A stretch of 64,000 nt of DNA, taken from contig JANSYI010000004.1 of the NCBI GenBank assembly GCA_024742475.1, positions 186,001 to 250,000 on the forward strand. The letters run 5' to 3'. Shown piece by piece: positions 29,382-37,387 of the stretch (positions within the stretch are counted from its first letter, which is position 1; every line of letters starts with the position of its first letter). The notes under the pieces are model-generated. The model had not been told where the DNA came from and searched no databases. It saw nothing but the letters and a program-made list of their open reading frames with translations. The translations under genes and the position numbers were made by a program. This DNA is from a bacterium. Its GTDB lineage: Bacteria; Myxococcota_A; Polyangia; Nannocystales; Nannocystaceae.

Positions 29382-30374
29382 TCACTCGCACGGCAGGCGC
29401 CAGATCGTCAGGTCCCACTCCTTGATCAGCGTCGAGAAGCCCAGCGCCGTCGTCTGAGGGCAGACCTGCTCGGCGAGCCCGGGACCCTGCGCGGTGTCGT
29501 CGACGTACTCGACGTGGAACACCGCCTTGCCCTGGTCGATGAACGGCGAGAGCGTCTGGCACTCCTGGTAGGCCACACACTCCTCGTTGAGCGCCCAGTC
29601 GAAGTCGTCGAGCAGCGCACCAACCTGATCGACGTCGTTCTTGAGGCCGATCGACAGGCCGCGGGCGTGGGCCTCGCTGGCGAGGAAGCGGTTGTAGTCG
29701 AGCTGCTCGTCTGCGGTGAGCGCGAACCCGGTGTCGTTGATGTAGCCATCGACGTTGTCGGGCTCGACGGCGTCACAGCCCTTGGCGAGAGCGACATCGA
29801 GCCGGGCCTGCATGATCGCGCGGATGCTCGCATCGCGGTGATCGAGCCACGCCTCGCCGGGCCATCCGTCCAGGGGCTCGCCGATCGCCGCGGCCGGGAA
29901 CGCGTCCGCGTCGTCTCGCCACTCCTCGTAGCTTCCCGCGCTGAAGTAGCAGATCACGCTGCGGCCATCGGCATGCAGCGCATCGATGATCGCCTGGGGG
30001 GCGTCGAACAGGTCGATGTCGTAGACCGCGACGTCGACGCTGGTGTCGATGTCGCCCACGAGCTGCCACTGCCAGCTCGTCCCCGGCGCGGGCTGCCAGA
30101 TCGCGTCGCGGCCTCCCGTCTCCGTCGTACCCGAGGTGCCCTCGGATGCCCCGGTGGGCACGGACGTCCCCATGCCGCTGCCGGCCGGACCCGATCCCGC
30201 GGTCGATCCCCCCTCGCTGGCCGACGCCGAGTCATCCCCCGACGTGGCGCCCGCATCCGGGCCGGCCGTGAGCGCGCTCGTGCTCGAACCGCTCCCGGAG
30301 GCCGCAACTCCGTCGTCGCTGCACGCCGCCAGGCCCAGCGCGAGCACCCCTGCGCCCCATCGCCGACACACCAT
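29382..30374 (-). CDS. GH114-like (endo-polygalactosaminidase family) lipoprotein
   Basis: A protein of 330 residues starting at the ATG at 30374, with a signal ending GVLALGLAAC, then a Ser/Gly/Thr linker to about residue 88. The catalytic domain matches the GH114/TM1410-type TIM barrel: WQWQLVGDID, VICYFSAGSYEEWR, EPDNVDGY (residues 204-211), the GFALTADEQLDYNRFLA region, IGLKND and NEECVAYQEC. The acidic residues in EPDNVDGY and the Asp of YDID are the likely catalytic or binding groups. Characterised members cut alpha-1,4-linked galactosamine polymers, so it may act on exopolysaccharide. It is convergent with the phosphoesterase-like gene. Confidence 0.8.
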   Translation of the reverse strand: MVCRRWGAGVLALGLAACSDDGVAASGSGSSTSALTAGPDAGATSGDDSASASEGGSTAGSGPAGSGMGTSVPTGASEGTSGTTETGGRDAIWQPAPGTSWQWQLVGDIDTSVDVAVYDIDLFDAPQAIIDALHADGRSVICYFSAGSYEEWRDDADAFPAAAIGEPLDGWPGEAWLDHRDASIRAIMQARLDVALAKGCDAVEPDNVDGYINDTGFALTADEQLDYNRFLASEAHARGLSIGLKNDVDQVGALLDDFDWALNEECVAYQECQTLSPFIDQGKAVFHVEYVDDTAQGPGLAEQVCPQTTALGFSTLIKEWDLTIWRLPCE

Positions 30375-30446
30375 GGGGCGAACGTACCACGCACGCTGCG
30401 CCCGACGGGCCCGCGACGCCCCGCCCGGGGGCGCACAGAGCCCACG

Positions 30447-31811
30447 ATGGGACGACCGCGCGTGCCACCAGGCCTTGCCCCACAGCCGGCGCGTCGCCAC
30501 AAACGAATCGTGGAAGGTCGTCCCGGCAAGCGCGTCGTCGTCCTGTCGTTGGGCACCGAGGCCGACGTCTGGAACGCCGCGCGGATCACCGCCGCGTGGT
30601 CGGGACGCCGCGGCATCGCGAGCGTCGAGGTGATCGGCTGGGACATCACCCACGACGCCTGTTCGCTGCTTCCGGGCGTCGACGCCGTGCACCCCCTCCC
30701 CCTGACGGGTCTGCGCGACCGGGTCCGGCGTCACCCGCTCGCGGCCTCCATCGCGCTGCGCGGCGCCATCGACGGCATCATCGGCGGACGATGGTTCGAC
30801 GCGGTCCTCAACCTGACCTACGGCGGCCTCGCGGGCCACCTCGCGCCCATGCTCGCCCTCGACCCTCATGCGGTCGTCGGCCCCTTCGTCGACGAGACGG
30901 GACAGTGGCGCGCCTCTCACCCCGCCTTCGAGTACCTCGCGACGTGGGGCATCGACCCTGCGCTCAACGTCTTTGCGATGCAAGACGTGTGGGCGGCAGG
31001 ATCGCACGTTCGCACCGACGAAGCGGGCCTGTTCTCCAAGGACGCGATCGCCGACACCCTCGTGGACCACGCATGTGGTGAGGGGACGACCCCACTCATC
31101 GTCGCCCCCACGGCGGAGGCCGAACAGTGGCTGGGGTTCGGGTGGGACGCGCTGGTGTCCACGCTCGCCCACGCAAGCGAGCGTCCCGTCATGCTACTCG
31201 CGCCCCCGGGCGAAGAGGCGCTGTGTGAACGCATCGCCGACCGCACCGGTGCGAGCACCGCTCGCTGGCCGCTTCGCCATCGCGCGGCGCTGCTGCGCCG
31301 CTGCGGTACCTTGCTGACCTCGAACCCCGACATGAGCGGGTTTGCGGCCCGCGCGGGCGTCAAGCAGGTCCTGCTACGTCCCAGCGGCCCCCTTCGGCTG
31401 GCGTCGCTCCCCGGCCCGCACGTCCTGACGATGTCGGGCGCCGAGCGAGCGCTGCACCTCGACGCGGTGCTCACCTTTGCGCTGTCGCACCTGCTGCAGC
31501 ACAGAACCGCGGCTCCCATGCTTCAGCGCAGCGCCCACGGCCTGCACGTGCACGAGGTCGGCTACGACAACGCCGGCTGCCTCGCAGCCACGCGCGTGGC
31601 CACCCAGGAGACCTCGACCCAAGCGGTCACCCTCAGCGCGTGGCGGAGGATCTGGCGCGACGCGTGGATCGGGCTTCCACCCCAGCGCAAGGACGTCGAG
31701 CACGTTCTCGCCCACGGCGACGCCCATCGCCTCGCGCGGGCTCGGGCCGATCGTGGACGCGTCGGCGAAGCGCTTCGCAACACCCCGCGGCGACGGACGG
31801 TGGCGGCATGA
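30447..31811 (+). CDS. GT9 (heptosyltransferase)-like glycosyltransferase
   Basis: A protein of 454 residues. After a basic N-terminus it shows two Rossmann-like halves typical of GT-B enzymes: VVVLSLGTEADVWNAARI with a following helix, LPGVDAVHPLPL and FDAVLNLTYGG in the first, then TPLIVAPTAEAEQWLGFGW and LLTSNPDMSGFAARAGVKQV in the second. This order matches ADP-heptose:LPS heptosyltransferases (GT9), although the second-half 'D-TGpmHlA' motif reads SNPDMSGFAARAG and is diverged. Acceptor and donor are unknown. The stop overlaps the next gene's ATG as ATGA. The same frame is open upstream, but that part lies opposite other genes. Confidence 0.6.
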   Translation: MGRPRVPPGLAPQPARRHKRIVEGRPGKRVVVLSLGTEADVWNAARITAAWSGRRGIASVEVIGWDITHDACSLLPGVDAVHPLPLTGLRDRVRRHPLAASIALRGAIDGIIGGRWFDAVLNLTYGGLAGHLAPMLALDPHAVVGPFVDETGQWRASHPAFEYLATWGIDPALNVFAMQDVWAAGSHVRTDEAGLFSKDAIADTLVDHACGEGTTPLIVAPTAEAEQWLGFGWDALVSTLAHASERPVMLLAPPGEEALCERIADRTGASTARWPLRHRAALLRRCGTLLTSNPDMSGFAARAGVKQVLLRPSGPLRLASLPGPHVLTMSGAERALHLDAVLTFALSHLLQHRTAAPMLQRSAHGLHVHEVGYDNAGCLAATRVATQETSTQAVTLSAWRRIWRDAWIGLPPQRKDVEHVLAHGDAHRLARARADRGRVGEALRNTPRRRTVAA

Positions 31812-32242
31812 TTCCTCTATGGGTGCAGCGCATGCCCTCGATCTGGATCGCCGCAATCGCGGGCACGGATCCGAGGATGCCCACCGGCGCGGTCGTCGTG
31901 ACGTTGCCCGAGGCTCGCGCGATCGCTGCGGGCACGGTGCTCCCCATCGCGGTCGCGCGCGCATGGGTCTGCGGTGCCGACGTCGAGCACCCCGAGGACG
32001 CCTCCGCCGAGGTCTGTACGCTCGCGCATCGACTCCGCCTGCTGCTCCCCGAGGCGACTCGACCGTTCACGGCCAAGATCGCCGCGGACTTCGGGCTGCC
32101 GCGGCTCGGCGCCGTCGTCGCGGCCTCGCCCGATGTGCCCCCGCTGTCCGACCTCGCCGATGCGGTGTCCGACACCCACCCCGACGGCGTCCCTCGGCTC
32201 AGCCGAGAAGCCCGGCTGCTCCGGGCGCTCGCCGGGATCTAG
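31808..32242 (+). CDS. small protein translationally coupled to the GT9-like gene
   Basis: A protein of 144 residues whose ATG overlaps the glycosyltransferase stop (ATGA), a strong sign of coupled translation. It is rich in Ala and hydrophobic residues (PSIWIAAIAGTDPRMPTGAVVV; ARAIAAGTVLPIAVARAWV), and has two cysteines. No domain was recognised and no clear transmembrane helix. It could be an accessory subunit of the glycosyltransferase. It ends 3 bp before the convergent cytochrome gene. Confidence 0.55.
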   Translation: MIPLWVQRMPSIWIAAIAGTDPRMPTGAVVVTLPEARAIAAGTVLPIAVARAWVCGADVEHPEDASAEVCTLAHRLRLLLPEATRPFTAKIAADFGLPRLGAVVAASPDVPPLSDLADAVSDTHPDGVPRLSREARLLRALAGI

Positions 32243-32245
32243 CAG

Positions 32246-33445
32246 CTACTCGCAGTCTTCGCCGGGCATCTGCGTGATCCACTCTTCGATCAGCGAGACG
32301 CCAAAGTCGTCGGCGAGGAGGCTGGGGAGCTCGGGCATCTTGACCTCCGGGTCCTCGCTCGCCATGCGGTAGGGGATGATCGAGTCCTCGGGTCGTCCGG
32401 GCCAGATGTCGTAGCTGCGACCGCCCGCGCCCGGGCCGGCAGCGGCGGGGAGCTTGCAGACACCGAAGTCGGCCGGGTTGTCCTCCCAGACCGTGAACTT
32501 GAGCCCGCTCGAACCGCCCGCGCCACCAGGGCGGTGACAGTGGGCACAGTTGCCGTGCAGGTACGCGCGTGCGCGCGCGTCGAGGGAGGCGTCTCCGGCG
32601 GGGTCGGCCAGCGCCGGCAGCTCGGACGCATCGGGGACCTCGCCGTCGAAGAAGCCGTGCTCGGCGAGCCAATCGATCTGGTTGACCTCGGTGTCGCCCT
32701 CGATCGCCCAGGTGGTGTTCATCTGGCGAGTCGTGGGTCCGAGAATGAGCGTGGCGTCGTCGCGCTGGTGGCAGCTCTCGCAGACGTTCTGGTCCGGCAC
32801 GATGTACAGCTGCGATTGCGCGTTGCCCGACGCGTCGATGAAGTCGACGAACACGTCGGCGCCTGCCTTGGTCTGCTCCGCCTCGATCTGCTCGTCGTCC
32901 CAGATGTAGCCGTAGCTCTGCCACTGCCCGGAGGCCTCGAGCACCAGCAGGCGGGTCTCGATGACCCGCAGATCCTCCGCGGGGCCGCGATCGAGGTCGA
33001 AGAAGAAGTTCTTGATGAACACCGTGCCCGTGGGGAACGCCCACTCGTTCTGCTCGGTGAAGCCGATCGTGGTGCCCTCGGGGATGACGAAGTAGCGACC
33101 CTTGTCCGCCGCGTCGGCCCACAGCGGCGCTGCGACGGTGTAGGGGATCACCCTCTCGTTGGGCACCAGGTCGCGCAGGTCCCCGACGAAGAAGTTGTAC
33201 TCGGACAGGGTCTCGAACGGGTACGCGTCGATGTCGAGGTTCACCGGCTCGGGCTCGGGCTCGCCGTCGGTGTCCGTATCCGTATCCGTGTCGGACGCCG
33301 CGTCCGTGTCGGCGTCCGCCCCAGTCTCACTCCCGGTCGCGGGGGTGGAGTCGGTGTCTTGCGAGGCACCGTTGCTCGAGTCTTCGCACGCGGATGCGAG
33401 GAGGGCGACGCTCCCGAGCGCCAGGAGGAGATGGTGGGTACGCAT
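32246..33445 (-). CDS. diheme c-type cytochrome lipoprotein (SO2930/HNE_0200-like family)
   Basis: A protein of 399 residues with a lipoprotein signal ending ALLASAC and an Asp/Thr linker. An AGAGGAA Shine-Dalgarno lies about 7 nt before the ATG at 33445. Two haem c attachment motifs are visible, CESCH (222-226) and CAHCH (300-304), followed by Met-containing segments that could supply the sixth ligand. The opening YPFETLSEYNFF matches what I recall of a conserved bacterial family usually found next to a parallel beta-helix protein gene, as is the case here (16 bp upstream). Likely an envelope electron-transfer protein; its redox partner is unknown. Confidence 0.82.
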   Translation of the reverse strand: MRTHHLLLALGSVALLASACEDSSNGASQDTDSTPATGSETGADADTDAASDTDTDTDTDGEPEPEPVNLDIDAYPFETLSEYNFFVGDLRDLVPNERVIPYTVAAPLWADAADKGRYFVIPEGTTIGFTEQNEWAFPTGTVFIKNFFFDLDRGPAEDLRVIETRLLVLEASGQWQSYGYIWDDEQIEAEQTKAGADVFVDFIDASGNAQSQLYIVPDQNVCESCHQRDDATLILGPTTRQMNTTWAIEGDTEVNQIDWLAEHGFFDGEVPDASELPALADPAGDASLDARARAYLHGNCAHCHRPGGAGGSSGLKFTVWEDNPADFGVCKLPAAAGPGAGGRSYDIWPGRPEDSIIPYRMASEDPEVKMPELPSLLADDFGVSLIEEWITQMPGEDCE

Positions 33446-33461
33446 GGTCGTTCCTCTTCGA

Positions 33462-34826
33462 TCAGCCCTTGTCGACGGGGGACTCGGTGGGCAGCGGAGG
33501 CTGCGTGCAGGTGTACGGCTCGATGTCGGTGTTCGCACCGCCCTGCTGCTGGCACCCGTCGGCCATGAAGAACGACTCGGGGTCGACCGCGAGGCAGTTG
33601 GCCAGCGCCGGGTCCTCTTGGTCGAGCTCGGGGTTGAAGCAGCCGCCGACGATGACCTCGGGCCCTGGCGTCGCGTTGCCGTTGAGCACCAGGACGAGCT
33701 GGTCGGGCGCTTGCGCGTTGCCCGAGATCTCGTTGTCGTGCACGTAGTTCCCCTCGGAGTAGATGTCGAAGTCGGGGTCGTTGGGGTCATCGAACAGCGA
33801 GGGAAGGAAGCCGATCACCGCGACGCCGATGCTGTCGTTGCCCGTGATGGTGTTGTCCCAGACCTCGTTGGTGTCGGTGGCCACCAGCAAGATGCCGATG
33901 CCCGGTGGGATGATGCCGACCGTCGTGCCCGGGTCGCCGAAGTTGACCGTGTTGTTGTTCTCGACGACGTTGTTGAAGATGTTCGCCCGCTTGCCGTCGA
34001 GGATGTCCAGGCCCGGCAGCGTGATGACGAGGATGCCGTTGGTGTTGTCGTAGGCGTGGTTGTCTTGAACGACCGTGTCGGTCGAGTTCTCGACCTCGAT
34101 GCCGATGACGTTGCCGTACGCCTCGGTGTTCATGATGAGGGACTGGGTCGACTGCCCCAGGTACACCCCCGCATCGGCGGCTCCGTACACGACGCAGCCG
34201 TCGATGATGACGTTCTCGGACTGCACAGGGTACAGCGCGTAGGCGCCGTTCTCGGGGTCGGCTTCGGCAGCCCAGCCAACCGAGAGGTCGCGGAAGATGA
34301 TGCCGTTGACGTCGTTGGCCCGAATGCCATCTCCGGGCGTTTCGATGACGGCGAAGCCCTCGACGGTGTTGCGGTCGCCCTCGATGAGGATGCCCTGACC
34401 TCCGCTCGCCTGGTTGGTGAAGTCGAAGATCGTGGCGTCGAGCCCCGCGCCGCGCAGCGTGATGTCGTCCGCCGTCATCGTCAGCTGACGCGTCAGGGTG
34501 AACGTGCCCTCGCTGACGCAGACGACCTCTTCGGGCTGCACGTCGACCAGCGCGGTGAGCAGGTCGTCTTGGGCCGAGGCCGAAGCGGCGTCGACGTAGT
34601 AGTTGCAGCCCTCGGGCAGGTCGACGTTGCCGCCGCTGGTGTCCTCGCCTGTCGTCTCCTCGCCCGTGCTCTGGGGCGTCTCGGTGTCCGCGGTGTCCTC
34701 GGTCTCGGCACCGGAGGTCGCCGTCTCGGTGTCGGCCGACGTCTGTTCGCCGCCGGTGTCGTCGGAGGGGCATCCGACCGCGAGAGGAAGGGCGAGCAGC
34801 AACAAGGGGGTCTTGGCGGATTTCAT
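33462..34826 (-). CDS. parallel beta-helix repeat lipoprotein
   Basis: A protein of 454 residues with a signal ending LLALPLAVGC and a Thr/Glu/Ser linker. The central region is a right-handed beta-helix (NosD/PbH1 type), with short repeats built around 'NxIxxN': VIETPGDGIRANDVNGIIF, TEAYGNVIGIEVENS, DNHAYDNTNGILV, IFNNVVENNN, NTITGNDSIGV and YVHDNEISGNAQ. The N-terminal part has LLTALVDVQPEEVVCVSEGTF, the usual lead-in strand. The last 70 residues are Cys-containing. It forms a two-gene operon with the diheme cytochrome; this pairing is, as I recall, conserved in other bacteria. Possible role: carbohydrate binding. Confidence 0.82.
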   Translation of the reverse strand: MKSAKTPLLLLALPLAVGCPSDDTGGEQTSADTETATSGAETEDTADTETPQSTGEETTGEDTSGGNVDLPEGCNYYVDAASASAQDDLLTALVDVQPEEVVCVSEGTFTLTRQLTMTADDITLRGAGLDATIFDFTNQASGGQGILIEGDRNTVEGFAVIETPGDGIRANDVNGIIFRDLSVGWAAEADPENGAYALYPVQSENVIIDGCVVYGAADAGVYLGQSTQSLIMNTEAYGNVIGIEVENSTDTVVQDNHAYDNTNGILVITLPGLDILDGKRANIFNNVVENNNTVNFGDPGTTVGIIPPGIGILLVATDTNEVWDNTITGNDSIGVAVIGFLPSLFDDPNDPDFDIYSEGNYVHDNEISGNAQAPDQLVLVLNGNATPGPEVIVGGCFNPELDQEDPALANCLAVDPESFFMADGCQQQGGANTDIEPYTCTQPPLPTESPVDKG

Positions 34827-34847
34827 CGTAGTTCTCCAGCAGGCTGA

Positions 34848-34863
34848 CTGACCGACCGGTCAG
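34848..34863. promoter_or_regulatory. TetR-type palindromic operator candidate
   Basis: CTGACCG-AC-CGGTCAG: two perfect 7-bp arms around a 2-bp centre, 22 bp upstream of the ATG of the beta-helix/cytochrome operon. The half-site and length resemble operators of TetR-family repressors (GACCGACCGGTC type). No TetR gene is adjacent. A flanking GCTGAC/GTCAGC pair (34843-34864) gives an overlapping second symmetry. Confidence 0.5.
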
Positions 34864-34960
34864 CATGTATTAACAGCTTCCCACACCGTTACCACAGACG
34901 CGGGAGTGCCGCGAATGTGAGTCTTCACGCAGGGTGTAGGCAGGGCCAGGACGCAAAGAA

Positions 34961-34988
34961 CCCCGCCGCCCCCTGGGGGCTGGCGGGG
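34961..34988 (-). terminator. intrinsic terminator
   Basis: CCCCGCC-GCCCCC and GGGGGC-T-GGCGGGG form a very stable stem with one bulged T. It lies 26 bp beyond the stop of the lipoprotein gene ending at 35015, and a T-rich run (GTTCTTTGCG) follows on the minus strand. Confidence 0.75.
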
Positions 34989-35014
34989 CCTGCAACCCGC
35001 GAAGCGGGGCTCCG

Positions 35015-36085
35015 CTACTCGACGGTGATGACGAGCGCGAACACGACGTTGGGGCCGGTGCCCGCGGTGCCCGAGCCGCTGAGGCCGCCCGAGGTGGCGA
35101 CGTAGTCTTCGCCGGTGGACGCGCCGCCGAGGATCATGAACAGGCCCGTCTCGTCGGTCATCGTGTCGACGACCGAGTCGTCGGCCTGCGGGTAGAGGAC
35201 CTGCGCGCCGCTGCCGTCGGCGTCGGGCGCCACGGTTGCGCCCGCGACCGGAGCGCCGCTGGCGTCACGCACGAAGCCGATGATGCCGCCGGCCTCGCCC
35301 ACGGGGAAGACGCTCTTGTCGACGGTGCCGTCGATCGACGCGTTCCAGGCGTTGAGGGAGTCTTGGGGCACGGCCCAGAACTCGTGAATGCCGGTGCCGG
35401 GCGGGTAGCCGCCGGCGTCGCTCTGCACGCCGGTCGCGGTCGTGTAGTAGCGGCCGCCGCTGACGATCGCGACGGTGGCGATCGGGGCGGAGATCGGCCC
35501 CTCGGAGCGGAAGTCGAACGTGCCATCGCCACCGGACATGCCGCTCGCCTGCGCGTCGGCGCCCGTGGGGTTGGTCAGGGCGTCGAGCGCTGCGACCACG
35601 CGAACCTCTTGATCGGGGATCGGCGCGAGCGAGGCGAAGTCGAAGAGCGTGCCGGTGACGCGGGTGCTGCAGTCGGGCATGACCTCGCCGCAGACGGCGT
35701 CATCGTCGGCCGGGACGTCTTGGAACAGCAGACAGACGCCGGACTCGCACTCGTCGTTGGCCGTGCAGGCCTCGCCCTCGGCGGCACCGGACTCGGGCAC
35801 GCCCAGGCACTCGCCGCCCGCGGTCGGGTCATCGGTGTCGGTGGTGTCCGGATCGGTGGTGTCGGTGTCGGGATCTTCGGTGTCGGAGGTCGGGTCCGCG
35901 GTGGTCTCCGTGTCGCCGGTCGGGTCGCCGGTCGGATCTGCGGTCGTCTCCGTGTCGGTGGTGGGATCGCCCGTGGGGTCGGACGATTCGGTGCCGGCGA
36001 CGGGATCGGAGTCATCGGCGGGGCAACCGGTGGCAATCGCCACGCACACACCCAGGCCAAGCAATTTCAGCGTTTGATTCATCAT
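35015..36085 (-). CDS. lipoprotein with long Asp/Thr linker, unknown function
   Basis: A protein of 356 residues; start at 36085, with a second in-frame ATG directly following. The signal ends GVCVAIATGC. Residues about 24-90 are low complexity (PTGDPTTDTETT and DPDTDTTDP units repeated). A Cys-rich segment follows (CLGVPESG...CTANDECESGVC), then a beta-rich domain with CSTRVTGTLFDFASLAPIPDQEV and GGIIGFVRDASGAPVAGATV, the latter like a carboxypeptidase-regulatory or peptidase-associated beta-sandwich. Function unknown. It carries its own terminator. Confidence 0.68.
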   Translation of the reverse strand: MMNQTLKLLGLGVCVAIATGCPADDSDPVAGTESSDPTGDPTTDTETTADPTGDPTGDTETTADPTSDTEDPDTDTTDPDTTDTDDPTAGGECLGVPESGAAEGEACTANDECESGVCLLFQDVPADDDAVCGEVMPDCSTRVTGTLFDFASLAPIPDQEVRVVAALDALTNPTGADAQASGMSGGDGTFDFRSEGPISAPIATVAIVSGGRYYTTATGVQSDAGGYPPGTGIHEFWAVPQDSLNAWNASIDGTVDKSVFPVGEAGGIIGFVRDASGAPVAGATVAPDADGSGAQVLYPQADDSVVDTMTDETGLFMILGGASTGEDYVATSGGLSGSGTAGTGPNVVFALVITVE

Positions 36086-36261
36086 GATGCGACAAGCCTC
36101 GTGGTCGAAGCACGGACCGTGGTGTCCACAGCCCGCGATTCGGCCCAACGTATCAGCACGCCCCTGGAGTGTTCAACGCGCATCGGTGACCCTGCCACCG
36201 GGCGGAATCACACGCAGACGCCGGGAGGAGAGCATCCGCGGTCCTGGCGGCTACCGGGCCG

Positions 36262-37023
36262 CTACCCGTCGATCATGGTGTAGCCCGCGGGCTTGACGAA
36301 CTTCACGTCCTTGGCCGTGAGCCCGCCGTTACGGACGATCTTGGACAGGACGAAGTGGTTCGTGCTGCCGTCTTGGTTCCAAAGGGCGAACGCCTGTACC
36401 CGCCCGGTCGCATCGTCGACCACGAGGATGATCTCCTTGTAGTGCGGGTTCTTCTTCTTGGGCTTCATTCGAATGGCGCTTTGGCCCTTCTTGGCCGCGT
36501 AGCGCTTCTGAAGCTTGGACTCGGCGATCTTCACGAGGAAGTCCTCGGTGAGCTGCTTGCCACCGAAGAGGAATTTCTCGACGCCGGCGATGTCGGACTT
36601 GCCGATGTCGCGCGTCGCGACCTGCTTGGTGTCGCGCTCCACCGACCACACGCGGCTGCCGTCGACGTAGATGTCGGGCGTGTCGGCGGCCGCGTAGTCC
36701 CAGACCATCTTGCCGGGCTTGACCGCCTTGAGGGTGCCCTTGGAGACCTTCTTCGTGCCGTAGACGCTGTTGCTGTACGTCTGGGTGAACGACGCCTGCA
36801 GGTCCGAGGTGCCGTCGTAGAACGACTGCACGCTCTCGAGCTTGCGCGAGGCCTCTCCCTTGGCCGGCTTGGAGTCGTCGGCAGCCGGCTCGGCCTCGGG
36901 TTCGGGGTCAGGGTCGCCGCCGGCGGGCTGAAGCGGCGTGGGCGGCGGCGGTTCGGCGATCTCGACCTTGGCGGGGGTGCAGGTGAGACCAGCGGAGAGG
37001 ATGCAGGCGAGTGTTCCGGCCAT
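36262..37023 (-). CDS. LolA-like outer-membrane lipoprotein carrier family protein
   Basis: A protein of 253 residues with an N-terminal hydrophobic segment (MAGTLACILSAGLTC), a Pro/Glu/Asp linker (residues about 20-58), then a LolA-type fold: VQSFYDGTSDLQASFTQTY, SKGTLKAVKPGKMVWDYA, DIYVDGSRVWSVERDTKQV, KKKNPHYKEIILVVDDATG. In Proteobacteria LolA shuttles lipoproteins across the periplasm. The possible lipobox (AGLTC) and charged linker suggest this one may be membrane-anchored, which would be atypical; the alternative is a cleaved signal peptide. With so many lipoproteins encoded nearby, the context fits lipoprotein traffic. Confidence 0.78.
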   Translation of the reverse strand: MAGTLACILSAGLTCTPAKVEIAEPPPPTPLQPAGGDPDPEPEAEPAADDSKPAKGEASRKLESVQSFYDGTSDLQASFTQTYSNSVYGTKKVSKGTLKAVKPGKMVWDYAAADTPDIYVDGSRVWSVERDTKQVATRDIGKSDIAGVEKFLFGGKQLTEDFLVKIAESKLQKRYAAKKGQSAIRMKPKKKNPHYKEIILVVDDATGRVQAFALWNQDGSTNHFVLSKIVRNGGLTAKDVKFVKPAGYTMIDG

Positions 37024-37387
37024 GGCGAAGCGTCGGGAGTCTACCCGTGTTCAACGAGAGTTGTTCCCTCGCGATCTTTTTCAACCCATCCGCGCGCCTG
37101 CGGAATAGAGCACCCCAGCCGCTGTTGCCCTAGCTCTCGAGCCCCCCCCATGAGCCTCGCTGCCATCGTCGTCGTCTTCGTCTCCCTCGTCGCCGTGGTC
37201 GAGACCGTCACCGAGTGAACCCGCGGTGTGTGCAGCTGCACACATCTCCTCGGACATTTGCGACATCGGGGCCGACACCGCTGTCATGCCCGCCTCGACC
37301 CGAAGCCCGTGATCCGGCGCGGAGTTCGGTGGCGCGGCGTTTGCACCCATCGCGGCCGTCGGCGTGGTGGCCGGCGATGGCTTGCAC
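37024..37387. promoter_or_regulatory. intergenic gap with an 18-bp perfect palindrome
   Basis: A gap of 364 bp between divergent genes. It contains the perfect palindrome TGTGTGCAGCTGCACACA at 37227-37244, about 143 bp before the ATG at 37388. The TGTG/CACA ends recall CRP/FNR-type sites, but the internal spacing is not the usual one. A 22-codon hydrophobic frame (37150-37218, MSLAAIVVVFVSLVAVVETV) is present; it has the make-up of a single membrane helix but weak start support. Nothing else was recognised. Confidence 0.4.

Noticed and set aside
37150..37218. 22-codon hydrophobic ORF as a small membrane protein
   Set aside because: No Shine-Dalgarno and only one weak line of evidence, so it is mentioned within the intergenic entry but not listed as a gene.
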